From Synechococcus sp. AG-670-A05 (GTDB taxonomy: Bacteria > Cyanobacteriota > Cyanobacteriia > PCC-6307 > Cyanobiaceae): a DNA stretch of 55,812 nt. Position numbers and translations under genes: made by a program. Shown piece by piece: positions 1 through 8,689 of this stretch. The notes under the pieces are model-generated. The model had not been told where the DNA came from, searched no databases, and saw only the letters and a list, made by a program, of their open reading frames with translations. Within the stretch, counting starts at the first letter, position 1; each line of letters begins with the position of its first letter. The stretch lies in NCBI GenBank assembly GCA_003211535.1, contig QCSJ01000005.1, positions 1 to 55,812 of the forward strand, in the 5' to 3' direction.

Positions 1-11
1 GTAGGCAGTCA

Positions 12-779
12 ATGCCTTTCGTCAGTAATTCAGTCACAATGAGCCTGACGCATCACATCAAGACTTCTGGAGTTATGAATCCTCCCGTCAATGAACCAAT
101 CACTCCTATCAAGGTGAGTGAGCGTTGGTTCCCGAAAGGACGGGGATTCTGTCTGTATGAGTGTGGTGGACGTGTCGCTCCGAACGTCACCTCGATTCTC
201 TCTTGGAAATTTCCGTTCGATAAGGCGAAGTGGAAAAAGTAAGAACCCGACATCGACCATGATGCCGTCACCAGAGAATCTGCCAAGCGTGGAAAGGCAG
301 TCCACTTGGCGATGGAGAAGTGGTTGCAGAATAAAGACCACACTCCCGTAGAAGAGCATTCGCAGTGGATCATCCCGCTACAAAGCCTTGTTTCACGAGC
401 TTCGAAAACACTGGCTGTTGAAGTTCCTCTGCTTTATTCGATCAATGGTGTTGGCGCGTATGCCGGGAGCTGTGATGGGGTAATGCTTGTTAGTGATGAT
501 GTTGTCCTTATCGACTACAAGGCCAAGCGTTATGGGAAAAACGTATTCCCTAGGTTCTGTGAGCAACAACGTCTGCAGCTAGCTGCCTACTCACTTGCGA
601 TCAATCATCTCTACGAAGATCAGCTTCCTTCCCCAGTAACAAAAACAAGTTTATTATTTGCCTACCCTGAGGGTGGCAAGCCCGTCACTGTTGTATCTAC
701 ACAGGGCAACTTGCTTCTTGAGTATCAACAGAAATGGCTTGATCTGCTTGTTGAGTGGTACGAAGTGCATGGCGAATAA
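12..779 (+). pseudogene. PD-(D/E)XK (RecB-like, cyanophage-type) exonuclease interrupted by an in-frame TAA at 240-242
   Basis: ORFs 12-242 and 306-779 are in the same frame. Reading through TAA gives ...APNVTSILSWKFPFDKAKWKK*EPDIDHDAVTRESAKRGKAVHLAMEKWL...GSCDGVMLVSDDVVLIDYKAKR..., with a nuclease-like D...DYKxK core. Confidence 0.6.
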
Positions 780-1010
780 GTAACTAATGAGCAAATTATT
801 TTTGACAAGCAACTTAATTTGTCTTTTTGATGGGCACCTGAGATGTCCAGCGATGAATGATCAAATACCTGTAAGTTTTGTTCGTTTTTGTTTGCCTATA
901 TTTTTATCGGCAAGGTCAAACTGCCATGTTCCGTAGTGCAGCCTACGATTATCTTACTCATCCTAACCATCAATGATGGTCTCAGTCATTTGTCAAGAAG
1001 TTGGGTTTGT

Positions 1011-1757
1011 TCAGCCTGCGATCTCATTTTGGTGTTCAAGTCTGCTGGCAAAGCGTCCGATTAAAACGCCCATTACCGCCGCCAGGTAGCGCGGTCCGGT
1101 GATGCTGGTGACCACACTTATCACTCTCGACAGCGTGAGCAACGGATTGATGTCGCCGAAGCCGACTTTGTTGAGGAAGACGAAGGCGTGATAGTTGATC
1201 GCGGAGAAGGCAAGAGCTGCTGCCAGCATGCTGTTGACTCCGGTTTGGGTAACGCTCAGCGGCTCGAAGTTGCCGGGTTGGATGGTTCCCGAAGCACATA
1301 TCATCAGTCCGGCACTGAGGCCGATGTGTAGATAGCCGGCGGTCGCCCCCATCAGCAGTGATTTGGTGACCATGTGCTCTTCGGCGAAGCGTTTGACCAG
1401 TCGGATCACGCTCAAGCCCACCAAGAGACTCCTACTGAGCGCCAGAGGCACCCCGATGTAGGTCAGCTCCAGTGGTGTGAGCAGCCAAAGCCACATCGTC
1501 AGCTACGCAAACAGCCCCAGGCCGCGATTGGAGCAATCACTCCATTGGGGCGACTGGCTGTCGTGCACCATCACCTGGATTAGCAGCAGAGCGATCAGGC
1601 TTTAGTCAAGATGGGTGGCCAAGATCACTCTGGGAAAGGCGAATCCCACCAGCACCAAGAATATGAACAGCAGCAGCAGCCGCAGGTGCAATCCTTTCTG
1701 TCGTCGCGCCATCGCCCTGAGATCGTCCTTGTCGGCGTGGTTTGGCGGCCGAGCCAT
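1011..1757 (-). pseudogene. Ion-channel-like (two-TM/pore type) membrane protein with two in-frame stops
   Basis: The frame from ATG (1755-1757) reads MARPPNHADKDDLRAMARRQKGLHLRLLLLFIFLVLVGFAFPRVILATHLD*SLIALLLIQVMVHDSQSPQWSDCSNRGLGLFA*LTMWLWLLTPLELTYIG... and continues as ORF 1011-1496. Stops: TAA at 1602-1604 and TAG at 1503-1505 (minus strand). Pore-like motif NYHAFVFLNKVGFGDINP. Confidence 0.6.
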
Positions 1758-2383
1758 CAGAACAAGCTGAGCTGAGAGCTGCCGCCGCGGCTCCAGCCGT
1801 CACTCGGCCATGGTTCCAGTATCGGCTCGAGGGCCCGGCGGTGGGCCCCATCCCCCGGGTCGAGCCAGATCTCCTCGAGCCCTCGGGGAATGACCACCGG
1901 CATGCGGTCGTGCAGGCTCTCCAGCAAAGCGTTTGGTTTGGTAGTTATCACGCAGCAGGTTTCCAGGTCGCTCCCGTCAGGGCCGATCCAGCGATCCCAG
2001 AGCCCGGCAAGCCAGAACAGCTGCTGGTCTTGCCGCTGAATCTGCTCCCCTTGCTCCAGGAACCCATCCGCAGGCAGCAGGCAGCGCTGGTGACGCCAGG
2101 GACCACGGAAGGAGGCTTTCTCCTCCAACGTCTCGGCGCGGGCATTGATCGGCCGCGGTCCGGTTAGTGGATCCTTGACCCAAGCCGGCAGTAGGCCCCA
2201 GAGCATGTGGCTGGTCACACTCAGGCCATGTTCGCGCCTGAGGGCCAGCACCGGTTCTCCTGGCCGGATTAGCCGGCGTGGTGCGTAGTGGTTCAACCAG
2301 CCGGTATCAACGTCCCGTAACCAGGGTTGGAGCAGGGCCTCAAGCGCCTGCAACGACTTGTCGAGGCTGTAGCGACCGCACAT
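1757..2383 (-). CDS. SOS response-associated peptidase (SRAP / YedK / HMCES family)
   Basis: N-terminal MCGRYSL (catalytic Cys2), INARAET and CLLPADGFLE motifs. Confidence 0.93.
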   Translation of the reverse strand: MCGRYSLDKSLQALEALLQPWLRDVDTGWLNHYAPRRLIRPGEPVLALRREHGLSVTSHMLWGLLPAWVKDPLTGPRPINARAETLEEKASFRGPWRHQRCLLPADGFLEQGEQIQRQDQQLFWLAGLWDRWIGPDGSDLETCCVITTKPNALLESLHDRMPVVIPRGLEEIWLDPGDGAHRRALEPILEPWPSDGWSRGGSSQLSLF

Positions 2384-2469
2384 GGACGTGACGTTAGAAG
2401 GCGTTCGGTTCTCCCACCCGTATGCAACGGTTCATCCCTCGTAGCGTGGCCTGATCTCGGGCAGGTGCC

Positions 2470-4344
2470 ATGCCGATTCGACAGGACGACAACCGACCGA
2501 ACCGTCGCTTCGGGATCATCAACCTGGTGTTGATCGGCTTTGGGGTGCTGCTTTTGTTGAGCAGCTTCGTCCCGAGCAACGCGATGCAGCAGGTGCCAAA
2601 GGTGCCCTATTCGTTGTTCCTTGATCAGGTGAACGATGGCGCTGTGAAACGGGCCTACATAACCCAGGAACAGATCCGCTACGAGCTCAGCAACCCGGAA
2701 GAGGGCACGCCACCGGTGCTTGCTACAACACCTATCTTCGACATGGATCTGCCCCAACGCCTCGAGACCAAGGGCGTTGAGTTCGCAGCTGCCCCGCCGA
2801 AGAAGCCCAACATCTTCACCACCATCCTCAGCTGGGTGGTTCCGCCGCTAATTTTTATTTTGGTGCTTCAATTCTTCGCCCGCCGTTCGATGGGAGGTGG
2901 AGCGCAGGGAGCTTTGAGCTTTACCAAGAGCAAGGCAAAGGTTTACGTGCCGGATGAGGAATCCCGCGTCACCTTCGCTGATGTGGCCGGTGTTGATGAG
3001 GCCAAGCAGGAACTCACCGAGATCGTCGATTTCCTCAAAACCCCTGAGCGCTATGCCGAAATCGGTGCGCGCATCCCCAAAGGTGTCCTGCTAGTCGGCC
3101 CTCCGGGCACCGGTAAGACCCTCCTCTCGAAAGCTGTCGCAGGCGAGGCCGGAGTTCCCTTCTTCATCATCTCTGGCTCGGAATTTGTTGAGTTGTTCGT
3201 CGGTGCCGGTGCGGCCCGGGTCCGGGACCTGTTCGAGGAAGCCAAGAAAAAAGCCCCCTGCATCATTTTCATCGATGAGCTTGATGCCATCGGCAAGAGC
3301 CGTTCCGGCTCCATGGGAGTAGTTGGTGGCAACGACGAGCGAGAACAGACCCTCAATCAGCTACTCACGGAGATGGATGGCTTCACAGCCCAGGACAAGC
3401 CGGTGATCGTGTTGGCGGCCACCAACCAGCCTGAGGTGTTGGATGCCGCGCTGCTGCGCCCGGGTCGTTTCGACCGTCAGGTGTTGGTGGATCGCCCGGA
3501 TCTTTCCGGTCGCAAGACCATTCTCGAGATCTACGCTAAAAAAGTGAAGCTCGCTGTTGCTGTGGATCTTGACAGCGTTGCTCAGGCAACTAGCGGCTTC
3601 GCCGGTGCCGATTTGGCCAACCTGGTGAACGAAGCGGCCTTGCTCGCCGCCCGAGCCCATCGCACCCAGGTGGAGCAACAGGATCTTGGTGAAGCCATCG
3701 AACGGGTTGTGGCGGGCCTTGAGAAGAAGAGCCGCGTCTTACAGAAAGATGAGAAGAAAGTGGTGGCTTATCACGAAGTGGGACATGCGATCGTCGGCCA
3801 CCTGATGCCAGGAGGCAGCAAGGTGGCCAAGATCTCGATCGTGCCCCGGGGCATGAGCGCCCTTGGCTACACCCTGCAGCTGCCCACTGAGGAACGCTTC
3901 CTCAACTCCAAGGAGGAACTGCAGGGTCAGATCGCTACGTTGCTTGGGGGGCGTTCGGCCGAGGAGATCGTTTTCGGAAAGATCACCACCGGTGCTGCTA
4001 ATGACCTGCAGCGGGCCACCGACCTGGCGGAGCAAATGGTGGGCACCTACGGCATGAGCGATACCCTCGGACCGCTGGCCTACGACAAGCAGGGGGGCGG
4101 GCGCTTCCTCGGCGGCGGCAACAACCCACGCCGTTCCGTAAGTGATGTTACGGCCCAGGCCATCGACAAGGAAGTGCGCGGCCTGGTTGACAAGGCCCAC
4201 GACGACGCTTTGGCGATTCTGCGCCAAAACATGGCTCTGTTGGAGACCATCGCCCAGAAGATCCTTGAGAAGGAAGTAATAGAAGGCGACGACCTCAAGC
4301 AAATGCTTGAGGCCAGCGTCCTACCCGAGACCGTCAGTGCTTGA
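2470..4344 (+). CDS. ftsH: ATP-dependent zinc metalloprotease FtsH
   Basis: N-terminal TM, AAA Walker [12 protein letters not shown] region, zinc site HEVGH. Confidence 0.98.
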   Translation: MPIRQDDNRPNRRFGIINLVLIGFGVLLLLSSFVPSNAMQQVPKVPYSLFLDQVNDGAVKRAYITQEQIRYELSNPEEGTPPVLATTPIFDMDLPQRLETKGVEFAAAPPKKPNIFTTILSWVVPPLIFILVLQFFARRSMGGGAQGALSFTKSKAKVYVPDEESRVTFADVAGVDEAKQELTEIVDFLKTPERYAEIGARIPKGVLLVGPPGTGKTLLSKAVAGEAGVPFFIISGSEFVELFVGAGAARVRDLFEEAKKKAPCIIFIDELDAIGKSRSGSMGVVGGNDEREQTLNQLLTEMDGFTAQDKPVIVLAATNQPEVLDAALLRPGRFDRQVLVDRPDLSGRKTILEIYAKKVKLAVAVDLDSVAQATSGFAGADLANLVNEAALLAARAHRTQVEQQDLGEAIERVVAGLEKKSRVLQKDEKKVVAYHEVGHAIVGHLMPGGSKVAKISIVPRGMSALGYTLQLPTEERFLNSKEELQGQIATLLGGRSAEEIVFGKITTGAANDLQRATDLAEQMVGTYGMSDTLGPLAYDKQGGGRFLGGGNNPRRSVSDVTAQAIDKEVRGLVDKAHDDALAILRQNMALLETIAQKILEKEVIEGDDLKQMLEASVLPETVSA

Positions 4345-4389
4345 CGCCAACCACTCCCATCCCCGATAACAGTCCTTTGAATCGTCACG

Positions 4390-5346
4390 ATGGCTACCGC
4401 CGCTGCGGGTGTTGCTGCCGCTCTTTCCCCCCTCAGCGGCTGTGACTATCTGTCCTCCACCGATTGCTCAGCGACAGAAACATCCGCTCTACTGGAACTA
4501 GCGGGGCAACTGAAGCATGGTGATCGCCGCATTGATCTCGGCAACCGTGTTCTCGGGCTGATCTTCACCAAAGCCTCCACCCGGACTCGCGTGAGCTTTC
4601 AAGTGGCCATGGCCCGACTGGGTGGCCAGACGGTGGACCTAAATCCCCAGGTGACGCAGTTAGGCCGCGGCGAGCCCCTGGAGGACACCGCACGGGTTCT
4701 CAGTCGCTACTGCGACGTGCTGGCCGTTCGCACCTTCGCCCAGCAGGAGCTGATGGACTACGCCCACTGGGCCTCGGTGCCTGTGATCAATGCCCTCACT
4801 GATCTGGAACACCCCTGTCAGGCCCTGGCCGATTTTCTAACAATGCAGGAGGCCCATGGTGATCTGCCCGGCCAGACCCTGGCCTATGTGGGCGATGGCA
4901 ACAACGTTGCCCATTCGCTGATGCTCTGCGGGGCTCTGCTGGGGGTGAACGTGCGCATCGGTTGCCCGGAGGGTTTCGAACCCCTGCCTGGGGTGCTGGA
5001 GCAGGCCCGATCTTTGGCGCAGCATGGTGCTTCCATCGATGTGGTGACCGATCCTCGTGAGGCCGTTCAGGGTGCTCAGGCGGTATACACCGACGTATGG
5101 GCCTCCATGGGCCAGGAAGCAGAACAGGTCCAGCGGGAGCAGGCCTTCGCTGGGTTCTGCGTCGACGAGGCTTTGATACGTCAAGCGTCCTCGAACGCTA
5201 TCGTTCTGCATTGTTTGCCTGCTCATCGCGGCGAGGAAATCAGCCCCGGGGTGATGGAAGGTTCCGCCAGCCGCATCTTTGATCAGGCTGAAAATCGTCT
5301 ACATGCTCAGCAAGCATTGCTCGCAGCAGTAATGGGTGGTCTTTGA
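4390..5346 (+). CDS. argF: Ornithine carbamoyltransferase
   Basis: STRTRVSF, HPCQALADFLT and HCLPAHRGEE motifs. Confidence 0.97.
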   Translation: MATAAAGVAAALSPLSGCDYLSSTDCSATETSALLELAGQLKHGDRRIDLGNRVLGLIFTKASTRTRVSFQVAMARLGGQTVDLNPQVTQLGRGEPLEDTARVLSRYCDVLAVRTFAQQELMDYAHWASVPVINALTDLEHPCQALADFLTMQEAHGDLPGQTLAYVGDGNNVAHSLMLCGALLGVNVRIGCPEGFEPLPGVLEQARSLAQHGASIDVVTDPREAVQGAQAVYTDVWASMGQEAEQVQREQAFAGFCVDEALIRQASSNAIVLHCLPAHRGEEISPGVMEGSASRIFDQAENRLHAQQALLAAVMGGL

Positions 5347-5496
5347 ACCTCTCGTTGATTTTAATGTTGATGAAAGACATCTGCGATTATGTTGATCGTT
5401 GCCATCAGGGGGACTTTCGTTCTTGTCTAAGTACGGCTAGCTCTTGCTTTGCTATTGACAACAAGTCGCAATGTTCATTGCTGCAGCAAGATAATT

Positions 5497-5706
5497 CTAA
5501 AGATGGATGTAAACCTTTCGCCCATTCTTGTTGATGCGATAGCGACCACCCTTCGGTCCAATATAGACTTTCAAATCATCGTTCAATGCTCTGCTTTGAG
5601 GACGATGGGTTGGCTGAGATTTTTGGGGTATCCGCCCAGGGCATGATGCTCTAACTAAATCAAGCTGAGCAGACAGTTTTTCAAGTAGTGTTTGCATTTG
5701 AAACAA
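5497..5706 (-). CDS. Small basic protein with PBCV-type basic adaptor-like C-terminus
   Basis: 69 aa; C-terminal VYIGPKGGRYRINKNGRKVYIHL resembles the GPKGGRYYIN(K/N)GRKVY repeat. Confidence 0.55.
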   Translation of the reverse strand: MFQMQTLLEKLSAQLDLVRASCPGRIPQKSQPTHRPQSRALNDDLKVYIGPKGGRYRINKNGRKVYIHL

Positions 5707-6061
5707 ATACGCTTTGTTCGCTAATTATATCCAGCAGGCAATCCGTGTTTCTACTCATCGACAACGACCTTTTAGGGTCGAGATAGTCTTGATTGGATGA
5801 ATTTAAGTCTGATTTGCGCTTGATCCAATGGTGATTTTTGGATTTAAATCTGCTTTTGGTTTCGGGAGAGCGATTTAAGTGCTTTATTTTTCTGCCTCTA
5901 ACTCGTTCCCTCCACATTTTGAATGACGATGATTTCATATTTTTTCTCATTAAAGAGATCACGTCCTGTTCACTTAGATTGAACTGGTAAGCAATCGCCT
6001 CAAAGCTTGTAGGGTCTTCCCAGGCCATTTCAATGATCCTATCAAGATCTTCTGATTCCAT
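5681..6061 (-). CDS. TIGR03643/DUF2805-like family protein with an extended basic C-terminus
   Basis: LDRIIEMAWEDPTSFEAIAYQFNLSEQDVISLMRKNMKSSSFKMWRERVRGRKIKH matches the family core. Confidence 0.75.
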   Translation of the reverse strand: MESEDLDRIIEMAWEDPTSFEAIAYQFNLSEQDVISLMRKNMKSSSFKMWRERVRGRKIKHLNRSPETKSRFKSKNHHWIKRKSDLNSSNQDYLDPKRSLSMSRNTDCLLDIISEQSVFVSNANTT

Positions 6062-6136
6062 GGCTGATCGAATTGTAAGGTTGAAGCAATTAATGGACTA
6101 TAGGATTATATTGAGACTTTTTTTTAGAGTGGGAAG

Positions 6137-6451
6137 GTGCCAGTCGATTCGGGCGAGTCTCTCTCGATTTCCTTCATGGATGTGAAGGAAGCGTTTCCGT
6201 ACATCGATCCTGAACGGCTGATTCCTAGCGATGTGCTTGACATCCTTCTCCGTGAGTTTCACCAGATCCAGGGCTTTGTGGACTTCGGCCATGAAGCCAA
6301 TAATCGCGAAACCGCCTGGGTGAATGGTTATCTTTACAGGCAAAAGACAATGGTCTGGAAAGCTTTGACGTCGAGAACATTGGCTCAAGTGTCGACAAGA
6401 CGGCCGCATTGCGTTAACAGCACCAACGCTGATCAACGTCAGGGTGGATGA
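6137..6451 (+). CDS. Hypothetical protein (uncertain)
   Basis: 104 aa ORF with plausible composition in the first ~70 aa; overlaps the out-of-homology tail of the ribD ORF on the other strand. Confidence 0.3.
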   Translation: MPVDSGESLSISFMDVKEAFPYIDPERLIPSDVLDILLREFHQIQGFVDFGHEANNRETAWVNGYLYRQKTMVWKALTSRTLAQVSTRRPHCVNSTNADQRQGG

Positions 6452-6534
6452 CATTTTGTCCATCCAGTTTTGAGCATGGTCTGCCAGGCCTCGATGGCGT
6501 TGTGCCGCAGCATCAGTCGCCTGGCGATCAGGGC
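6439..6534 (-). pseudogene. C-terminal fragment resembling a DUF1651-type picocyanobacterial protein
   Basis: Alternate minus frame reads ...ALIARRLMLRHNAIEAWQTMLKTGWTKCHPP*, resembling the RRxxLRRxEAxxxWxxLxxxGWxxxxP end of DUF1651 proteins; no start visible. Confidence 0.4.
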
Positions 6535-6535
6535 T

Positions 6536-7151
6536 GGTGAGCAGGGGGTCATCGGCGCAAACGGTTCCACCGCCGACGATCACCGCATCGCATCCCGCCC
6601 GCAACTTATGCACCCAATTGCGGGCGGGTGAGCCGCTGATCCATTGGCTGGCGCCATTGGTCAACGCTGTTCTGCCATCGAGCCCCATGGCCCATTTCAG
6701 GATTCCGAAGGGGTGGCCGGTGCGAACGCGATGCAGAAAAGCCCGGTTCTGCTCCGCAGCCTTCTGCCGCAGCACACCGGTGATCACCTCAATGCCGGCC
6801 TGCCGCAGTTGAGCAATCCCACCACCGGCCACACGGGGATCCGGATCCTCGAGTGCCACCACCACCCGGGCAATACCGGCCCGCAGCACCGCTTCACTGC
6901 AGGGGGGGGGTGAGGCCGTGATGGCAGCAGGGTTCAAGGGTGACAACAAGGGTTCCACCAAGGGCCGCATCACCCGCCTGGGCTAAGGCCCGTACCTCGG
7001 CATGGGGCTCGCCGGCGCAGGCATGGAAACCCTCGCCCACCAGTAGGCCCTCCCGGCTCAGGACCACAGCCCCCACCAGGGGATTGGGACTGGTGCGTCC
7101 TTCAGCCAGCACAGCAAGCGCCAAGGCCCGGCGCATCCAGAGGTCCCACAT
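6536..7151 (-). pseudogene. ribD: ribD fragment (diaminohydroxyphosphoribosylaminopyrimidine deaminase/reductase): frameshifted and 3'-truncated
   Basis: MWDLWMRRALALAVLAEGRTSPNPLVGAVVL...PHAEVRALA...LEPCCHHGLTPP, then a frameshift at G9 (6902-6910), resuming as PPCSEAVLRAGIARVVVALEDPDPRVAGGGI...KWAMGLDGRTA...WVHKLRAGCDAVIVGGGTVCADDPLLTS. RibD similarity ends there. Confidence 0.85.
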
Positions 7152-7636
7152 CAGCTCAGGGGCAGGTCCTGCAGCGAGCGCCACTCACCAACCACGTAGG
7201 GAGGCACAGGCAGCTCGGTGAACACCCCCGGCAGCACCAGACGCAGTGGACGGTTGTTGCTGAGATCGTCCAGGAGGGGATCGAGGGCAAATTCCGCAGC
7301 AGCCTCGCGGCCGTCGGTGGCCAAGGCCGGATTGGCCAGGGTGATGTCGTCCAGAGCCCAGTTTCTGCGACCGGCCTCCACTTGAAGGGTCACTGGATGG
7401 TCCATGCGGAGTTTCCCGGGATAACCAACAATGCGAAGCACCACAGGCTCTCCGGGCTCCCCCTCGCGGTACGCCACTGCCTGCCAGCTGTCATAATCCA
7501 GATCGCGGAGGCTCTCAAGGCTGCGAACCATCCGCGTGCCGTTTTCGGATTCGTGCTCGTGTACCTGGGCCAATCCCTGGGGAGCCGTAATGAACAGCAC
7601 AAGGATGGCGATCAGACAGCAGAGTAATCGGCGCAT
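7151..7636 (-). CDS. DUF3122 family protein (secreted/lumenal)
   Basis: Signal peptide MRRLLCCLIAILVLFITAPQGLA; ORF track starts upstream at 8140 but ATG at 7636 fits. Stop overlaps the ribD ATG (ATGA). Confidence 0.7.
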   Translation of the reverse strand: MRRLLCCLIAILVLFITAPQGLAQVHEHESENGTRMVRSLESLRDLDYDSWQAVAYREGEPGEPVVLRIVGYPGKLRMDHPVTLQVEAGRRNWALDDITLANPALATDGREAAAEFALDPLLDDLSNNRPLRLVLPGVFTELPVPPYVVGEWRSLQDLPLS

Positions 7637-8338
7637 CGTGGGTTGGTCGATCAGTGAATTCTCACAACCCAGCTTGGAGGCCCGTGGAATCCCCCTGTCA
7701 ATTCGACCATGGATCTGCATATCTATATCAGCCGCGAAATTGACTGGGATCCTTAGATCCCTCGGTATCGGGTTACAGGACGCCAGCTGAGTGCGGGTCC
7801 TCTCCAAGGCAGGTTTTGCTTGGCCGGCAGTGCTGTCCTGCTGCTGCTGTTGATCACAACGAACCAAATGCTGGTATGTCAGGGCGATCGCAGGCCAGGA
7901 GCTCTTCCGTTTTCGATTAACGATCGCCCCTAACACTTCATGGTCAGGTAAGGGCGATATCGCACCTCTGCATTCACGTCTTTCAAAGCAGCCTGAATGA
8001 TTCATATTTCCTGCTCCACCCGGGTTGTGAGATCCAGGTGGCCCTGGTTTACAAACTGCGGTTGCAACAACTGGCTCTCTCTCGACCAACGAACAGCGGG
8101 CCCTGGATCGGATCAACAGCGTTAATTCAGCTGCCAGCACCTAGGAACAGTTTCATAAAGTTGCTGTGGTCACAGGGCTCTAACACCAGGATCAGATTCA
8201 GGTGGAGCTTACGAAGCCGAGCTGCTGTAAGTGATTAGCAGCCAGTGCCTGCAACAGCTGAACGGTGGCGAACTGAGCCACCGCAATGGGCTGTTGAAGT
8301 ACCTGATCGCCTAGTGACAGAGCATTCCCACAAAGGTC

Positions 8339-8689
8339 ATCAGCCTGGAAGATCTCACCACGACGATCTTCGCGTCGCGCTCCGCGATCGTGCACAGCTG
8401 CCGCTCCACGCTCGGGTTAGGGCCGACGGCCCTGTTGAAGCAGATCCGTCTCGAGCAGGTGCAGGCATTGCTGATGATTCCTCAGCGCCCTGAAGCCATA
8501 GGATTTTCCACCGTCCAGGCCGTGGCGAACCATTTCGGCTTCAGCAGTCGACATCATTTCGCCCGCGATTACCGCCAGCTTTTCGGTGAAGCCCCGAGCG
8601 CAACGCTTCAGCGCTGCACCGCACCGGGGATCCGCTCCCAGCCGGTGTCGGTCGCCCATAAACCCCAGATAGCCATGGCCCGCAGGTAG
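8339..8689 (+). pseudogene. AraC-family regulator, C-terminal HTH remnant
   Basis: ISLEDLTTTIFASRSAIVHSCRSTLGLGPTALLKQIRLEQVQALL...TVQAVANHFGFSSRHHFARDYRQLFGEAPSATLQR is an AraC DNA-binding domain; no intact N-terminal domain upstream. Confidence 0.65.

Noticed and set aside
3739-4302. 187-aa minus-strand ORF
   Set aside because: Antisense shadow of ftsH.
7637-8140. N-terminal extension of the 7151-8140 ORF
   Set aside because: Low-quality composition and a convincing signal peptide starts at 7636; the extension lies in degraded intergenic sequence.
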